This document shows, one piece after another, positions 18,961 through 28,168 of a DNA stretch of 64,000 nucleotides (position 1 is its first letter; each line of letters opens with the position of its first letter). The notes below the pieces were generated by a model. The model did no database searches, had not been told where the DNA came from, and saw nothing but the letters and a program-made list of their open reading frames with translations. The stretch spans positions 46,139-110,138 of the forward strand of contig JACDDS010000013.1 in assembly GCA_013816805.1 (NCBI GenBank). Reading direction: 5' to 3'. This DNA comes from Chitinophagales bacterium (GTDB lineage Bacteria; Bacteroidota; Bacteroidia; Chitinophagales; UBA10324). The translations under genes were made by a program, and so were the position numbers.

Positions 18961-19398
18961 CTATTGATAATATACCGGCTTTAAGACCGTCCATTTCATG
19001 ATAGGATAATAAAAACGTTCTCCTTTGTAGAAATATCCAAGCACAGCTACGGCATCAGTCTTAAAAGGAAATGGAGCCGTAAGGGTGTCTGTTTTATTAT
19101 CTGAAGATTGTTCCGATGACCCGTTCACATGATCATTACCGATTAAAAGTAAAGTGTCGTTAACTTCTTTTTTTAAGCTGCTGACAGCAATTCCTTTCTT
19201 ACCAGCCCATAAGGTGTCAAAGGCATAATTAGAATCCGGATTCAATAAATAAATACGGTAATAGGTTCCATATCCTGATCCTGCAACGCCACCGATCCAT
19301 TGCTGGGAAGTAATGTTTATAACATTGGGAAATGCGTGCTGATGGCAGGTTTGCGGGCTGCTAATTAAATATATTAGAAGAATTGCTCTGATGGCCAT
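18961..19398 (-). CDS. Conserved-looking hypothetical exported protein, 145 aa
   Basis: A short hydrophobic start followed by a beta-rich domain with WIGGVAGSGYGTYYRIYL and a C-terminal FYKGERFYYPIMKWTVLKP. No enzymatic motif is apparent. It follows holA on the same strand after 49 bases and probably ends the AMP nucleosidase-holA operon. I do not recognise the family. Confidence 0.65.
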   Translation of the reverse strand: MAIRAILLIYLISSPQTCHQHAFPNVINITSQQWIGGVAGSGYGTYYRIYLLNPDSNYAFDTLWAGKKGIAVSSLKKEVNDTLLLIGNDHVNGSSEQSSDNKTDTLTAPFPFKTDAVAVLGYFYKGERFYYPIMKWTVLKPVYYQ

Positions 19399-19447
19399 TA
19401 CCTGTTTTTAATCTTAAATTACACTGACTAATTGGTATTATAAAAAT

Positions 19448-20452
19448 TTAATGCAATATTTTAAAGACAAGTTCCGTGAGCAGTGCACCCTCTTTTGCAC
19501 CCGTATCATTCACACCCTTGGAACGTAAATCGTAATCGTGAAGCAATGAAAATATTTGCTGAATTTTTATTGCTGAAAAATTTTTTACTGCTGTTTTATA
19601 TTCTTTAATTACATATGGAGAAAGACGAAGTAAGGATGCAATATCTGCATCGTTTTTAAAGCCTGACTGCTGTAATAAATACACTTTTGAAAAATAGCTG
19701 TAAAGCGAACCAAGGGTGAGTGCAAAAGGATTCGCACGGGCGTTAGCACTCAGGTTATATACGATTCTGTTTGCTTTTGTAACGTCCTTTATTGCCAGTG
19801 CCTTGTTTAATTCGAAAACATTATACTCTTTACTGATACCAATATTTGTTTCAACATCCTCTGCAGTAATGTCTTTTTTATGAGATACATTGAGCATCAG
19901 TTTTTCCAGCTCATTTGAAACCTTAGACAACTCATTGCCTACATATTCAACTACAAGAGCCGCAGCCTCTGGCTGAATGTTATAATTTTTTTCTTTAAGA
20001 AATTCATGTATCCACTGCGGCACCTGGTTTTCGAATAACTTTTTAGTGGTCATCAGAACCCCATTATCCCGGATAGCTTTGCCAACCCTGGTGCGTTTGT
20101 CAAAGTTTTCATACTTATAACAGATCACCAGGATAGTCGACTTTACCGGTTTCAAAACGTAATTTTCAAGAGCTTCCCATTTCTTCAGTAATTGTGCCTC
20201 CTTAACCATCAATACCTGGTAATTTGAAAACATGGGGTAATTTAATGCCCTCTGCCGAATTTCTACCGCCGTTGTGTCCTTTCCGTACAATATGGTCTGG
20301 TTAAAAGCCCGCTCGGATTCAGGCAATATATTATTCTCTATATAGTTACTGATAAGATCAATATAATAAGGCTCCTCCCCTTCTAAAAGATAAATGGGGT
20401 GAAAAATTTTATTTTTTAAATCAGTGAGGATTGCGGTATGCGTAAGCGTCAT
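19448..20452 (-). CDS. holA: DNA polymerase III subunit delta
   Basis: A 334-aa clamp-loader subunit. The opening region IFHPIYLLEGEEPYYIDLISNYI is the usual HolA start, followed by a degenerate AAA fold without a functional Walker A, a VEYVGNELSKVSNELEKLML segment, and a C-terminal helical collar domain with LSPYVIKEY. HolA opens the beta clamp within the tau/gamma-delta-delta' complex. It lies 32 bases downstream of the AMP nucleosidase gene on the same strand, so the two are probably cotranscribed. Length is normal. Confidence 0.95.
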   Translation of the reverse strand: MTLTHTAILTDLKNKIFHPIYLLEGEEPYYIDLISNYIENNILPESERAFNQTILYGKDTTAVEIRQRALNYPMFSNYQVLMVKEAQLLKKWEALENYVLKPVKSTILVICYKYENFDKRTRVGKAIRDNGVLMTTKKLFENQVPQWIHEFLKEKNYNIQPEAAALVVEYVGNELSKVSNELEKLMLNVSHKKDITAEDVETNIGISKEYNVFELNKALAIKDVTKANRIVYNLSANARANPFALTLGSLYSYFSKVYLLQQSGFKNDADIASLLRLSPYVIKEYKTAVKNFSAIKIQQIFSLLHDYDLRSKGVNDTGAKEGALLTELVFKILH

Positions 20453-20484
20453 ATAACCTTCGGTGTAATTATAATACTTACTGC

Positions 20485-21255
20485 CTAAAAACGTAAATGC
20501 TTTACAGTATCCCCTTTATTGATCAGCTGCTTGAGCGAATCGATACCTATTTTTAAGTGTAGCTCTGTGTGATCTTCTGTAACCTTTTTATCACTCTCTT
20601 CCGTCTTCACTCCTTCCGGAACCATTGGCTGATCGCTTACCAGGAGCAAGGCACCAGATGGTATCTTATTTTTAAAGGCACTGATAAAAATGGTAGCGGT
20701 TTCCATATCTATCGCCATGCAACGCAGTTGTTGCAAATATTCTTTAAACGGCTCGTCATATTCCCATACGCGGCGGTTGGTTGTATAAACGGTTCCCGTC
20801 CAGTAATCACGCCGGTAATCCCGGATTGTTGTGCTAATTGCCTTCTGGAGCGCAAACGATGGAAGCGCCGGAACCTCTGCAGGCATATAATCATTAGATG
20901 TGCCCTCTCCGCGAATGGCTGCGATAGGTAAAATCAAATCACCAATTTCATTTTTCTTTTTTAAGCCACCGCATTTACCAAGAAATAACAGTGCCTTGGG
21001 TTCTATGGCGGAGATCAGATCCGTAACTGTAGCGGCATTTGCGCTTCCCATCCCGAATTTAATAATGGTGATGCCATCGGCAGTAGCATTCATCATATTG
21101 CGGTCCCTGCCTTTGATCCCTACTGCATTCCATTCAGCAAAAAGTTCCACGTAGCGAGTGAAATTGACAGCTAAAACATACTTCCCGAAATCTTTAAGTG
21201 CCGTGCCGGTATATCGCGGCAACCAATTGTCCACAATTTCCTTTTTTGTTTTCAT
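20485..21255 (-). CDS. amn: AMP nucleosidase (short Bacteroidota form)
   Basis: A 256-aa nucleoside phosphorylase-fold enzyme that hydrolyses AMP to adenine and ribose 5-phosphate. Visible landmarks: FGMGSANAATVTDL, FLGKCGGLKKKNEIGDLILP, MAIDMETATIF with the substrate-binding Glu, and LLLVSDQPMVPEG with the catalytic Asp. The Met at 21255 (KTKKEIVDNWLPRYTG) matches the family start; the upstream Met at 21273 overlaps a TATTTTTG promoter-like box at 21278-21271. It heads a minus-strand operon with holA. Confidence 0.93.
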   Translation of the reverse strand: MKTKKEIVDNWLPRYTGTALKDFGKYVLAVNFTRYVELFAEWNAVGIKGRDRNMMNATADGITIIKFGMGSANAATVTDLISAIEPKALLFLGKCGGLKKKNEIGDLILPIAAIRGEGTSNDYMPAEVPALPSFALQKAISTTIRDYRRDYWTGTVYTTNRRVWEYDEPFKEYLQQLRCMAIDMETATIFISAFKNKIPSGALLLVSDQPMVPEGVKTEESDKKVTEDHTELHLKIGIDSLKQLINKGDTVKHLRF

Positions 21256-21322
21256 ACCCTCATCTTTGGTCAAAAATAATTTAAAAAGCGAAGAGGATTT
21301 TTGATTAATAAAAATTACTGCT

Positions 21323-21760
21323 GTGATTATTCAATTTCCGGAATATACTTTCAGACTTAAAAAACATGGAGAACACTCCCTTATCTTTGACCGGATACGA
21401 AAAAAGTTTGTTGCCCTTACACCCGAAGAATGGGTACGCCAGCACTGGGTCCATTATTTAATTGAAGAAAAAAAATATCCCCGTTCATTGCTTGCAATAG
21501 AAATGCATTTAACAGTTAACCGTTTAAAAAAGCGATGTGATATAGTTGTTTATGGAAAAGATGGACTTCCCCAGCTTATAGTGGAATGTAAATCAACCAA
21601 TGTAAAGATTACACAAAATGTCTTTGATCAAATTGCGAGATACAACCTCACCTTAAGAGTAAAGTACCTTGTAGTTTCAAATGGAAATGAAACGTTTTGC
21701 TGCGAGATTAATCACGAAAAAGGATCTTACAAATTTTTGCCGGAATTACCTGATCTCTAG
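21323..21760 (+). CDS. HsdR_N-domain protein (PD-(D/E)xK nuclease-like)
   Basis: A 145-aa stand-alone domain related to the N-terminus of type I restriction HsdR subunits. The PD-(D/E)xK core is visible as RCDIVVYG (Asp), then LIVECKST (Glu-x-Lys). A conserved PEEWVRQHWVHYLIEEKKYPRSLLA precedes it. In Bacteroidota this gene commonly sits beside holA, as here, divergent from the AMP nucleosidase-holA operon. There is no HsdM or HsdS nearby, so it is not a restriction system. Its role is unknown; DNA repair or processing is plausible. Confidence 0.88.
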   Translation: MIIQFPEYTFRLKKHGEHSLIFDRIRKKFVALTPEEWVRQHWVHYLIEEKKYPRSLLAIEMHLTVNRLKKRCDIVVYGKDGLPQLIVECKSTNVKITQNVFDQIARYNLTLRVKYLVVSNGNETFCCEINHEKGSYKFLPELPDL

Positions 21761-21795
21761 TAACCGTGTCTAATTTGCATCAGGAAGCATCCATA

Positions 21796-22517
21796 ATGGA
21801 AGAAATAAAAAAGGTTATTATAGTTGGCGCCTCATCCGGCATTGGAAGAGAACTTGCCATACTATATGCAAGAAAAAATAATAGAATAGGTGTTACAGCG
21901 AGGCGAACCTTTTTACTTGAAGAATTGAAACAGCAATTTCCTGACAATATTTTTGTTAAAAGTTTCGATAATACTACCGGCAATATCGAACAAGAGATTC
22001 ATCAGCTTATTAAAAAAATTGAGGGATGCGATTTATTGATTTTAAGCTCAGGAGAGGGGCAGTTAAACCCGGATCTCAATTATCTTCCTGAAAAGGAAAC
22101 TATAGCCCTCAATGTTGTTGCCTGGACGCGCATCTGTGTTTTTATTTTCAATTTTTTCAAAACACAGCGATATGGACATTTGGTGTCAATCACCTCAATA
22201 GCATCAATTCGGGGAGAAGGGCGCGCACCTGCCTATAATGCATCGAAATCGTTCCAGGCAAACTACCTTGAGGGGTTACGTAAAAATGCTTTGAAATTTA
22301 AGCTCTCATAGGGATCACTGATATTCAGCCAGGCTTCGTAAAAACAAACATGGCAAAAGGTGAACACAGGTTTTGGGAAGCTCCGGTAAACAAAGCTGCT
22401 TTGCAAATTTTTAATGCCATAGAAAGTAAAAAGGAAAAAGCATACATCACTAAGCGATGGTGGCTGATAGCACAGCTATTAAAAATTTTACCTGCCTGGA
22501 TATACAATAGAATATAA
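21796..22517 (+). pseudogene. Short-chain dehydrogenase/reductase with a frameshift
   Basis: Rossmann SDR: VIIVGASSGIGRELA (nucleotide binding), LSSGEGQLN, SITSIASIRGEGRAPAYNASKSF with the catalytic Ser, Tyr (in PAYNASK) and Lys. The frame stops at 22309-22311, but the adjacent frame continues with ITDIQPGFVKTNMAKGEHRFW, the expected next SDR segment, to a stop at 22517. Restoring one A near 22308 gives a continuous 240-residue protein. This may be a real single-base deletion or a read error. Everything else looks functional. It lies between HsdR_N and YciI on the same strand. Confidence 0.85.
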
Positions 22518-22568
22518 GGTGTTCTAATCAAATTTTTAACGACTTTTAATAAAATAAAACAGCTCAGA

Positions 22569-22925
22569 ATGGATTTTACCGATCCGGAAATTACCAATGA
22601 TTCCATTAACCTGATTGAATCTTTAAGTAAACAATATACCCTTGTTCTGTTGAAGAGGACTGTACAAAAAGAAGAAGAAGTTTCCTATTCCCTGATTCAG
22701 AAGGAGCATCTTCGCCACCTGCTTGGGCTCAGGGCAAAAGGCATGCTTGCCATACACGGTCCGGTAACTGAAGACGATTTTCTTAAAGAGATGTATATTT
22801 TTAATACAGCAGACAAAGAGATTGTGAGAAACATTTTAGAAAATGATCCTGCAATAAAATCAGGGCAACTGGTGTATGAAATTTATTCCTGGTACGGAAT
22901 ACCCGGAGACCACTTGGTGGAGTAG
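22569..22925 (+). CDS. YciI-like (YCII-related) protein, 118 aa
   Basis: A small ferredoxin-like alpha/beta barrel protein with the arrangement YTLVLLKRT ... HLRHLLGLRAKGMLAIHGPV ... IFNTADKEIVRNILENDPAIKSGQLVYEIYSWYG. The conserved His of HLRHL and the Asp of DPAIKSG match the YCII active-site pair. The exact reaction is unknown for most members. The gene follows the broken SDR by 51 bases and precedes an esterase, probably in one transcription unit. Confidence 0.8.
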   Translation: MDFTDPEITNDSINLIESLSKQYTLVLLKRTVQKEEEVSYSLIQKEHLRHLLGLRAKGMLAIHGPVTEDDFLKEMYIFNTADKEIVRNILENDPAIKSGQLVYEIYSWYGIPGDHLVE

Positions 22926-22983
22926 AAATTTTTAATTTGCCGAAGATTCAGTTTCTCAAGAATGTTTTTCTTAGCCTGTGGAT

Positions 22984-24360
22984 ATGAAAAATTATCTCGT
23001 TGTTTTACAGGTATTATTTTATGTAATTTTTATATCCTGTTCATCACATCACCTTTACCCGGATCCTTTGCCTTCTTCTGATACAATCGCAGCAAAACCA
23101 AAGGAACATTTCCCTGCCGATACTTTTATTACTTCGTTAAGCTGCCAAAATAACCCTAATGAATTTTATGCCATTTATCTTCCCCCGAATTATAATGATA
23201 CCATTAAGCTGCCTGTAATAATTTTTTTTGATCCTCATGGGGGCGGTGAATTTGTAGTTTCAAAATATAAAACCCTGGGAAAGAGTTTTAATGTGGTTCT
23301 TATGGGTTCAAACAGTTCCCGTAACGGTATTAATCCGGAACAAACGGATGCCATTGCTTTACATATGGTTGCAGAAGTTATTCACCGTTTTGCAGTTGAT
23401 CCGCAACAAATAATTTTTGCCGGATTTTCGGGGGGAGCTAAAGTAGCTATGGATAATGCCGCACATAACCCGTCCGTGTCAGCACTTATTTATGGCGGAG
23501 CTTTTTCTGATCAGCCACCGCAAAGGATTCCATTGCTCGGATTTGCCGGTACAGGCGATATGAATTATTCTGATCTTATTTCGTTTGATCAGTCTCTTAA
23601 AGGCAGCAATCATTTTTTAAAGGAATGGAATGGCAACCATGAGTGGCCTGATAGCCCGGTTTTTAAAGATGCCTTTTACTGGATCAAATTTAATGCAATG
23701 CGCAGTCACGCAACCACAATAAATAAAAGTTTGGCAGATCAGTTTATAAGCGAGCATGCAGAAACCATTAACGGAGAGAATGATCTCTTAAAAATTGCCT
23801 CCGGTTATAAGGAAATGATCTATTTTTTATCGGGCGTGGAAGATATCTCAATTTATGCAAAACAATTCAGTACCGTTTTACAGGATCCTGATTACGTAAA
23901 AATCATTTCAGAAAAAAAACAGTTACTGCTGCAAGAACAATCCATAAAGCAACAATACATGAATGATTTTAATGATAAAGACTTGATGTGGTGGAAAAAA
24001 GAATTAGAGCACATGAATGCGATTAGTGATGTTAAGCAAAAACCTGTCTATCAACGATTGCTGGGATTTATTTCTTTAGCTGCAAATAGCTTTTCCATGC
24101 GGGCAATCAGAAATAACGATGCAGAAACAGCTGAAAGGATGCTCGGTATCTATCAACTTGCAGATCCAAAGAATCCTGAAGTGCAAATTCTGAAAGCGGA
24201 TTTTTTTATAATGAAAGGAGATTCCATTGGGGCAATCGGGGCGCTAAAGAAAAGTGTTCAATTGGGATGGAAAGATTCTACCCGTGTTTTATCAGAACCT
24301 CTGTTAGTGCCTTTACATAAAAATGTGAAGTTTATGCAGGTAGTTAAGCAAATGAAATAA
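22984..24360 (+). CDS. Putative lipoprotein with alpha/beta hydrolase (esterase-like) domain, 458 aa
   Basis: The N-terminus NYLVVLQVLFYVIFISCSS ends in a lipobox-like ISC, so it is likely an exported lipoprotein. The first 250 residues form an alpha/beta hydrolase with IIFFDPHGGGEF (oxyanion region) and a nucleophile elbow GFSGGAKVAM, with His in GNHEWPDSP as a candidate triad member. The C-terminal half is helical with a TPR-like NPEVQILKADFFIMKGDSIGAI stretch. The ATG at 22984 is used; a GTG at 22978 adds two residues. Substrate unknown. Confidence 0.75.
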   Translation: MKNYLVVLQVLFYVIFISCSSHHLYPDPLPSSDTIAAKPKEHFPADTFITSLSCQNNPNEFYAIYLPPNYNDTIKLPVIIFFDPHGGGEFVVSKYKTLGKSFNVVLMGSNSSRNGINPEQTDAIALHMVAEVIHRFAVDPQQIIFAGFSGGAKVAMDNAAHNPSVSALIYGGAFSDQPPQRIPLLGFAGTGDMNYSDLISFDQSLKGSNHFLKEWNGNHEWPDSPVFKDAFYWIKFNAMRSHATTINKSLADQFISEHAETINGENDLLKIASGYKEMIYFLSGVEDISIYAKQFSTVLQDPDYVKIISEKKQLLLQEQSIKQQYMNDFNDKDLMWWKKELEHMNAISDVKQKPVYQRLLGFISLAANSFSMRAIRNNDAETAERMLGIYQLADPKNPEVQILKADFFIMKGDSIGAIGALKKSVQLGWKDSTRVLSEPLLVPLHKNVKFMQVVKQMK

Positions 24361-24415
24361 AGTCTTCTGCCGCATGTCATTTGTATTGTAAATCTTATTT
24401 TTTTCTCTTATTGTG

Positions 24416-25705
24416 ATGTCATTGGAGGAAATTTTTCTTATTATATTTTATTCCGGCCTGTTATCATTTCTCATTTTAAGGCTGAAATTTTTTAACAGAT
24501 TTCATCTTAACCGAACCCTGCTTGTAGCCCTTTTTCTGATACGAGTTCTAACCGGAATTTTTTACGGATGGATTCACATTTATTGTTATAAAGGAGGTGA
24601 TACGCTTGTTTATTTTAATGATAGCCTCATCGCGGTGAAGGCCTTCTCCGTTGATCCATTGATTTTTTTTAAACTTTTGTTTGGAATAAACCATCGTCCC
24701 GCCAATCCATTAATTTTTCCGTATGCGCATGCAATGGAATCCTGGACCGATATGAGCTCCTATTTTATAGTGCGGCTAAATATCCTTCTGGATGTTTTGT
24801 CTTTTAACCACTATTATGTGAATGTGCTGATCTATGATTTCTTCACTTTTACCGGGTTATTATATCTGTACCGGTTCTTTGCGGACTTGCTGCCGGATAA
24901 GAAGATGTTTTTGCTTTTTGTTATTTTTATTTTTCCCTCTGTAGCATTTTGGTCAGCAGGATTGCATAAAGATGGCATCTCTATGGCTGCAATAGGCCTG
25001 ATTCTGTTTCACGCTCAAAAATTAACAAAGCAGATTAACTACAGGATACTCTTTGGATTATTGCTGGGTTGTATCTTATTGATGGTTGTCCGGGACTATT
25101 TGCTGTTTTTATTAATTCCTGCCGTACTGCTTTTCATTATTTCCAAATCACATATTAAGTTTTCCTTTGTTAAAGCTATGCTAGCATTTTTCTGCTTTTA
25201 TTTTTTACTCTTTAATCTTAAAATATTTTTTCCCAACCTCGATTTTCTTAAATCAATGGAAAAACAACAGGTGGAATTCCTGCACATCATTCCTAAAGAT
25301 AAAATCCTTGATTTTGGAATATTAAATGGCAGCTTTTTAAATCTGGTTCATGCATTTCCCATAGCATTAAAGAATTGCTTTTTAATTCCTCCCGTTAATA
25401 ATATATCATCCGCACTTCAAATTCCATTTGCGCTGGATAACTGGATTCTCCTTTTACTCATCCCTGTATCACTACTTCTTCTTAAGAAAAGGGACCAAAT
25501 TGATTGGTCCGTCATCTTATTTTGTTTGTTATTTTCTCTCTCGATTTTTTGGCTAGTCGGAAGTATTGTACCCAATCTTGGTGCTCTTGTCAGATATAAA
25601 ATGCCTGGAATGTGCTTCTTTTTTATTGCACTTATTTCTATAGCTGAGCCTAATAAATTATTTTTTATAAAAAATCCCATTAAAAATCAAAATATCGCTC
25701 CTTAA
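24416..25705 (+). CDS. Polytopic inner-membrane protein, possible polysaccharide polymerase/transferase-like
   Basis: About 429 aa with some 10-11 hydrophobic segments across its length. A periplasmic-type loop near residue 60 carries KGGDTLVYFND, and a central WSAGLHKDGISMAA motif resembles the HKDG motif often seen in O-antigen polymerase or membrane glycosyltransferase-like proteins of this phylum. No soluble domain. The start is ATG 24416 (a GTG at 24413 also fits). It ends the co-directional run from 21323. Role in surface polysaccharide assembly is an inference from the motif only. Confidence 0.6.
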   Translation: MSLEEIFLIIFYSGLLSFLILRLKFFNRFHLNRTLLVALFLIRVLTGIFYGWIHIYCYKGGDTLVYFNDSLIAVKAFSVDPLIFFKLLFGINHRPANPLIFPYAHAMESWTDMSSYFIVRLNILLDVLSFNHYYVNVLIYDFFTFTGLLYLYRFFADLLPDKKMFLLFVIFIFPSVAFWSAGLHKDGISMAAIGLILFHAQKLTKQINYRILFGLLLGCILLMVVRDYLLFLLIPAVLLFIISKSHIKFSFVKAMLAFFCFYFLLFNLKIFFPNLDFLKSMEKQQVEFLHIIPKDKILDFGILNGSFLNLVHAFPIALKNCFLIPPVNNISSALQIPFALDNWILLLLIPVSLLLLKKRDQIDWSVILFCLLFSLSIFWLVGSIVPNLGALVRYKMPGMCFFFIALISIAEPNKLFFIKNPIKNQNIAP

Positions 25706-25790
25706 CCGCCAAATTTTTTGATTTTATTCCTGAAACAATACTAATTATCGCATTGTGGATAAAAATTTATAAATAATTTACGGAAGCCTG

Positions 25791-25798
25791 TAATTTTG
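25791..25798 (+). promoter_or_regulatory. TAATTTTG -7 element upstream of glnN
   Basis: An exact TAnnTTTG box ending 14 bases before the ATG of glnN. No clear TTG lies at the usual distance upstream, so the -33 element is weak. Confidence 0.4.
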
Positions 25799-25812
25799 CA
25801 GAAAAATACTTC

Positions 25813-28008
25813 ATGCCTCATATCCGAAACAGGTCTATAGAAAAAATAGCTGCTCCTGATATGGAGAATGGCAAGACTGCCACAAAAAAAATATCTGAAA
25901 TTTTTGCAGAAAACGTCTTTACAGAACAGGCAATGAAAAGCTATCTGTCAGAAGATGCCTTTCTTGCTGTGATGACAGCTATAAAAACCGGTCAGAAAAT
26001 TGACCGTAAGATTGCGGATCAGGTTTCATCGGCTATGAAATCTTGGGCAATTTCCAAAGGTGCCACTCACTTTACCCATTGGTTTCAACCGCTTACCGGA
26101 GCTACTGCCGAAAAGCATGATTCATTTTTTCAACTGACAGGCCCTAATAAAGGCATAGAAGTTTTCGACGCAAGCACCTTGGTGCAACAGGAACCGGATG
26201 CCTCAAGCTTTCCTTCAGGTGGATTGCGTAATACTTTCGAAGCCAGAGGTTACACAGCATGGGACCCATCTTCTCCTGCATTTATAATGGAAATTGGTAA
26301 TGGCAAAACGCTCTGTATCCCTACCATATTTGTGAGCTACCACGGCGAGGCCCTTGATTTTAAGGCGCCTCTGTTGAAATCGCTCCATGCACTGGAAACC
26401 GCTGCACTGGAAGTATGTTATTATTTTGATAAGAATGTGACCCGTGTGGTACCTACCCTGGGTTGGGAACAGGAATATTTTGTGATCGATGAAGAACTGT
26501 GTTTAAGCAGACCGGATTTAATGATGAGCGGAAGAACTCTCTTTGGTCACGCACCTGCAAAAGGCCAGCAATTAGAGGATCATTACTTTGGCTCCATTCC
26601 TGAACGGGTATATGCTTTTATGCTCGACTACGAAACAGAATGTTTCAAGCTGGGTATTCCTTTAAAAACCCGTCACAATGAAGTGGCTCCTTCGCAGTTT
26701 GAAGTAGCACCTTATTTTGAAGAGGTAAATATTGCCGTAGATCACAATCAACTGCTGATGGATGTGATGCAACGTGTTGCAAAACGCCACGGATTACGGG
26801 TTCTTTTACATGAAAAACCTTTTTCAGGGATCAACGGAAGCGGAAAGCACTGCAACTGGAGCATGGCTACAGATACCGGTAAAAATTTACTTTCTCCGGG
26901 ACGCACACCAAAAACAAACCTTCAGTTTCTCACTTTCTTTATTAATGTTATTAAAGCAGTTTCACAGGGCGATGATTTAATTCGTGCAAGCATTGCTACT
27001 GCGGCCAATGATTTTCGGCTGGGAGCCAACGAAGCGCCTCCTGCTATTATCAGCGTCTTTATCGGTTCTTATATGACTGAAATTTTAAATGAGGTTGAAT
27101 CGAAGGTGGAAGCCGGAAAATTTACAGAGGAAGGTGAACAGGCGTTGCGACTGGAAATTCACAATAAGATACCTGCCCTGATGAAAGACAATACAGACCG
27201 TAACCGTACCTCTCCTTTTGCATTCACTGGAAATAAATTTGAAGTCCGGGCTGTGGGCGCTTCTCAAAATACTTCTGCAACTATGACGGTATTAAATACC
27301 ATCGTTGCTGATCAGCTTAGGATATTTAAAAATGACGTTGATGTATTAATTAATAAAGGCAAGAACCGCGAAGTTGCAATTATGGAAGTGCTTAAAAGGT
27401 ACATTACCGAATCGAAACACATTTTGTTTGAAGGAAATAATTATAGTAAAGAATGGGAAGAAGAAGCTGCAAAACGCGGATTGAATAATATTAAAAATAC
27501 TCCACGTGCACTGGACTTGATGGTTGAAAAGGAAGCCATTGATTTATTTGAGAGGAATGAAATTTTTACCAGCGAAGAGATCCATGCGCGGTATGAAATT
27601 GAGCTTGAAAAATATATTAAGATCGTTCAGATAGAAGGCCGGATGATCGGGGAAATCGCCTTAAACCAGATTATTCCAGCAGCTATCCAATATCAAAATG
27701 AATTAGTGAGAAACATACAGGGAATGAAAGATATTGGTTTGGATAAGCAATTTGCAGCTTCTCAAATTGACCTCGTTAAAGAAATCAGTCACCACATTAA
27801 TGTTATAAAAGAAAAGGTGGAGACAATGACGGAAGCTCGTAAAACAGCAAATATGATTGACGACATACGTGAAAAATCTATTTCATATTGCGATTTGGTT
27901 AAACCACTTTTTGAGGATATCCGCTACCAGGTTGATAAATTAGAATTGATTGTGGATGACCGGCTGTGGCCATTGCCAAAATACCGTGAGCTTCTGTTTT
28001 TGAAATAG
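25813..28008 (+). CDS. glnN: Glutamine synthetase type III
   Basis: A 731-aa protein, the size of the dodecameric GSIII enzymes found in Bacteroidota and cyanobacteria. It makes glutamine from glutamate, ammonia and ATP. Landmarks: an N-terminal GSIII-specific region with THFTHWFQPLTG; the catalytic core with GWEQEYFVID, TRHNEVAPSQFEVAP, NGSGKHCNWSMAT and NRTSPFAFTGNKFEVRA; and the long helical C-terminal region. All core motifs are intact. It has its own promoter-like box and a strong terminator at 28029, so it is probably monocistronic. No PII gene is adjacent. Confidence 0.97.
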   Translation: MPHIRNRSIEKIAAPDMENGKTATKKISEIFAENVFTEQAMKSYLSEDAFLAVMTAIKTGQKIDRKIADQVSSAMKSWAISKGATHFTHWFQPLTGATAEKHDSFFQLTGPNKGIEVFDASTLVQQEPDASSFPSGGLRNTFEARGYTAWDPSSPAFIMEIGNGKTLCIPTIFVSYHGEALDFKAPLLKSLHALETAALEVCYYFDKNVTRVVPTLGWEQEYFVIDEELCLSRPDLMMSGRTLFGHAPAKGQQLEDHYFGSIPERVYAFMLDYETECFKLGIPLKTRHNEVAPSQFEVAPYFEEVNIAVDHNQLLMDVMQRVAKRHGLRVLLHEKPFSGINGSGKHCNWSMATDTGKNLLSPGRTPKTNLQFLTFFINVIKAVSQGDDLIRASIATAANDFRLGANEAPPAIISVFIGSYMTEILNEVESKVEAGKFTEEGEQALRLEIHNKIPALMKDNTDRNRTSPFAFTGNKFEVRAVGASQNTSATMTVLNTIVADQLRIFKNDVDVLINKGKNREVAIMEVLKRYITESKHILFEGNNYSKEWEEEAAKRGLNNIKNTPRALDLMVEKEAIDLFERNEIFTSEEIHARYEIELEKYIKIVQIEGRMIGEIALNQIIPAAIQYQNELVRNIQGMKDIGLDKQFAASQIDLVKEISHHINVIKEKVETMTEARKTANMIDDIREKSISYCDLVKPLFEDIRYQVDKLELIVDDRLWPLPKYRELLFLK

Positions 28009-28028
28009 AAACAACTTAATAATTTATT

Positions 28029-28060
28029 AAGCCGTCTTTACCATGAGGCGGCTTTATTTC
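28029..28060 (+). terminator. Rho-independent terminator after glnN
   Basis: AAGCCGTC (28029-28036) pairs with GGCGGCTT (28047-28054), with one G-U pair and a 10-base loop, followed by TTTATTTC. It starts 21 bases after the glnN stop. Confidence 0.75.
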
Positions 28061-28168
28061 AGTTGTGCCTTGATATCCCGATTGTCAGGCAAGCTGTTGA
28101 AGCGTTATTTTTCTTTATCCCTAAACAACCGTACTTTTGCCCTCTCATTTTTATATCAAAAAATCTTA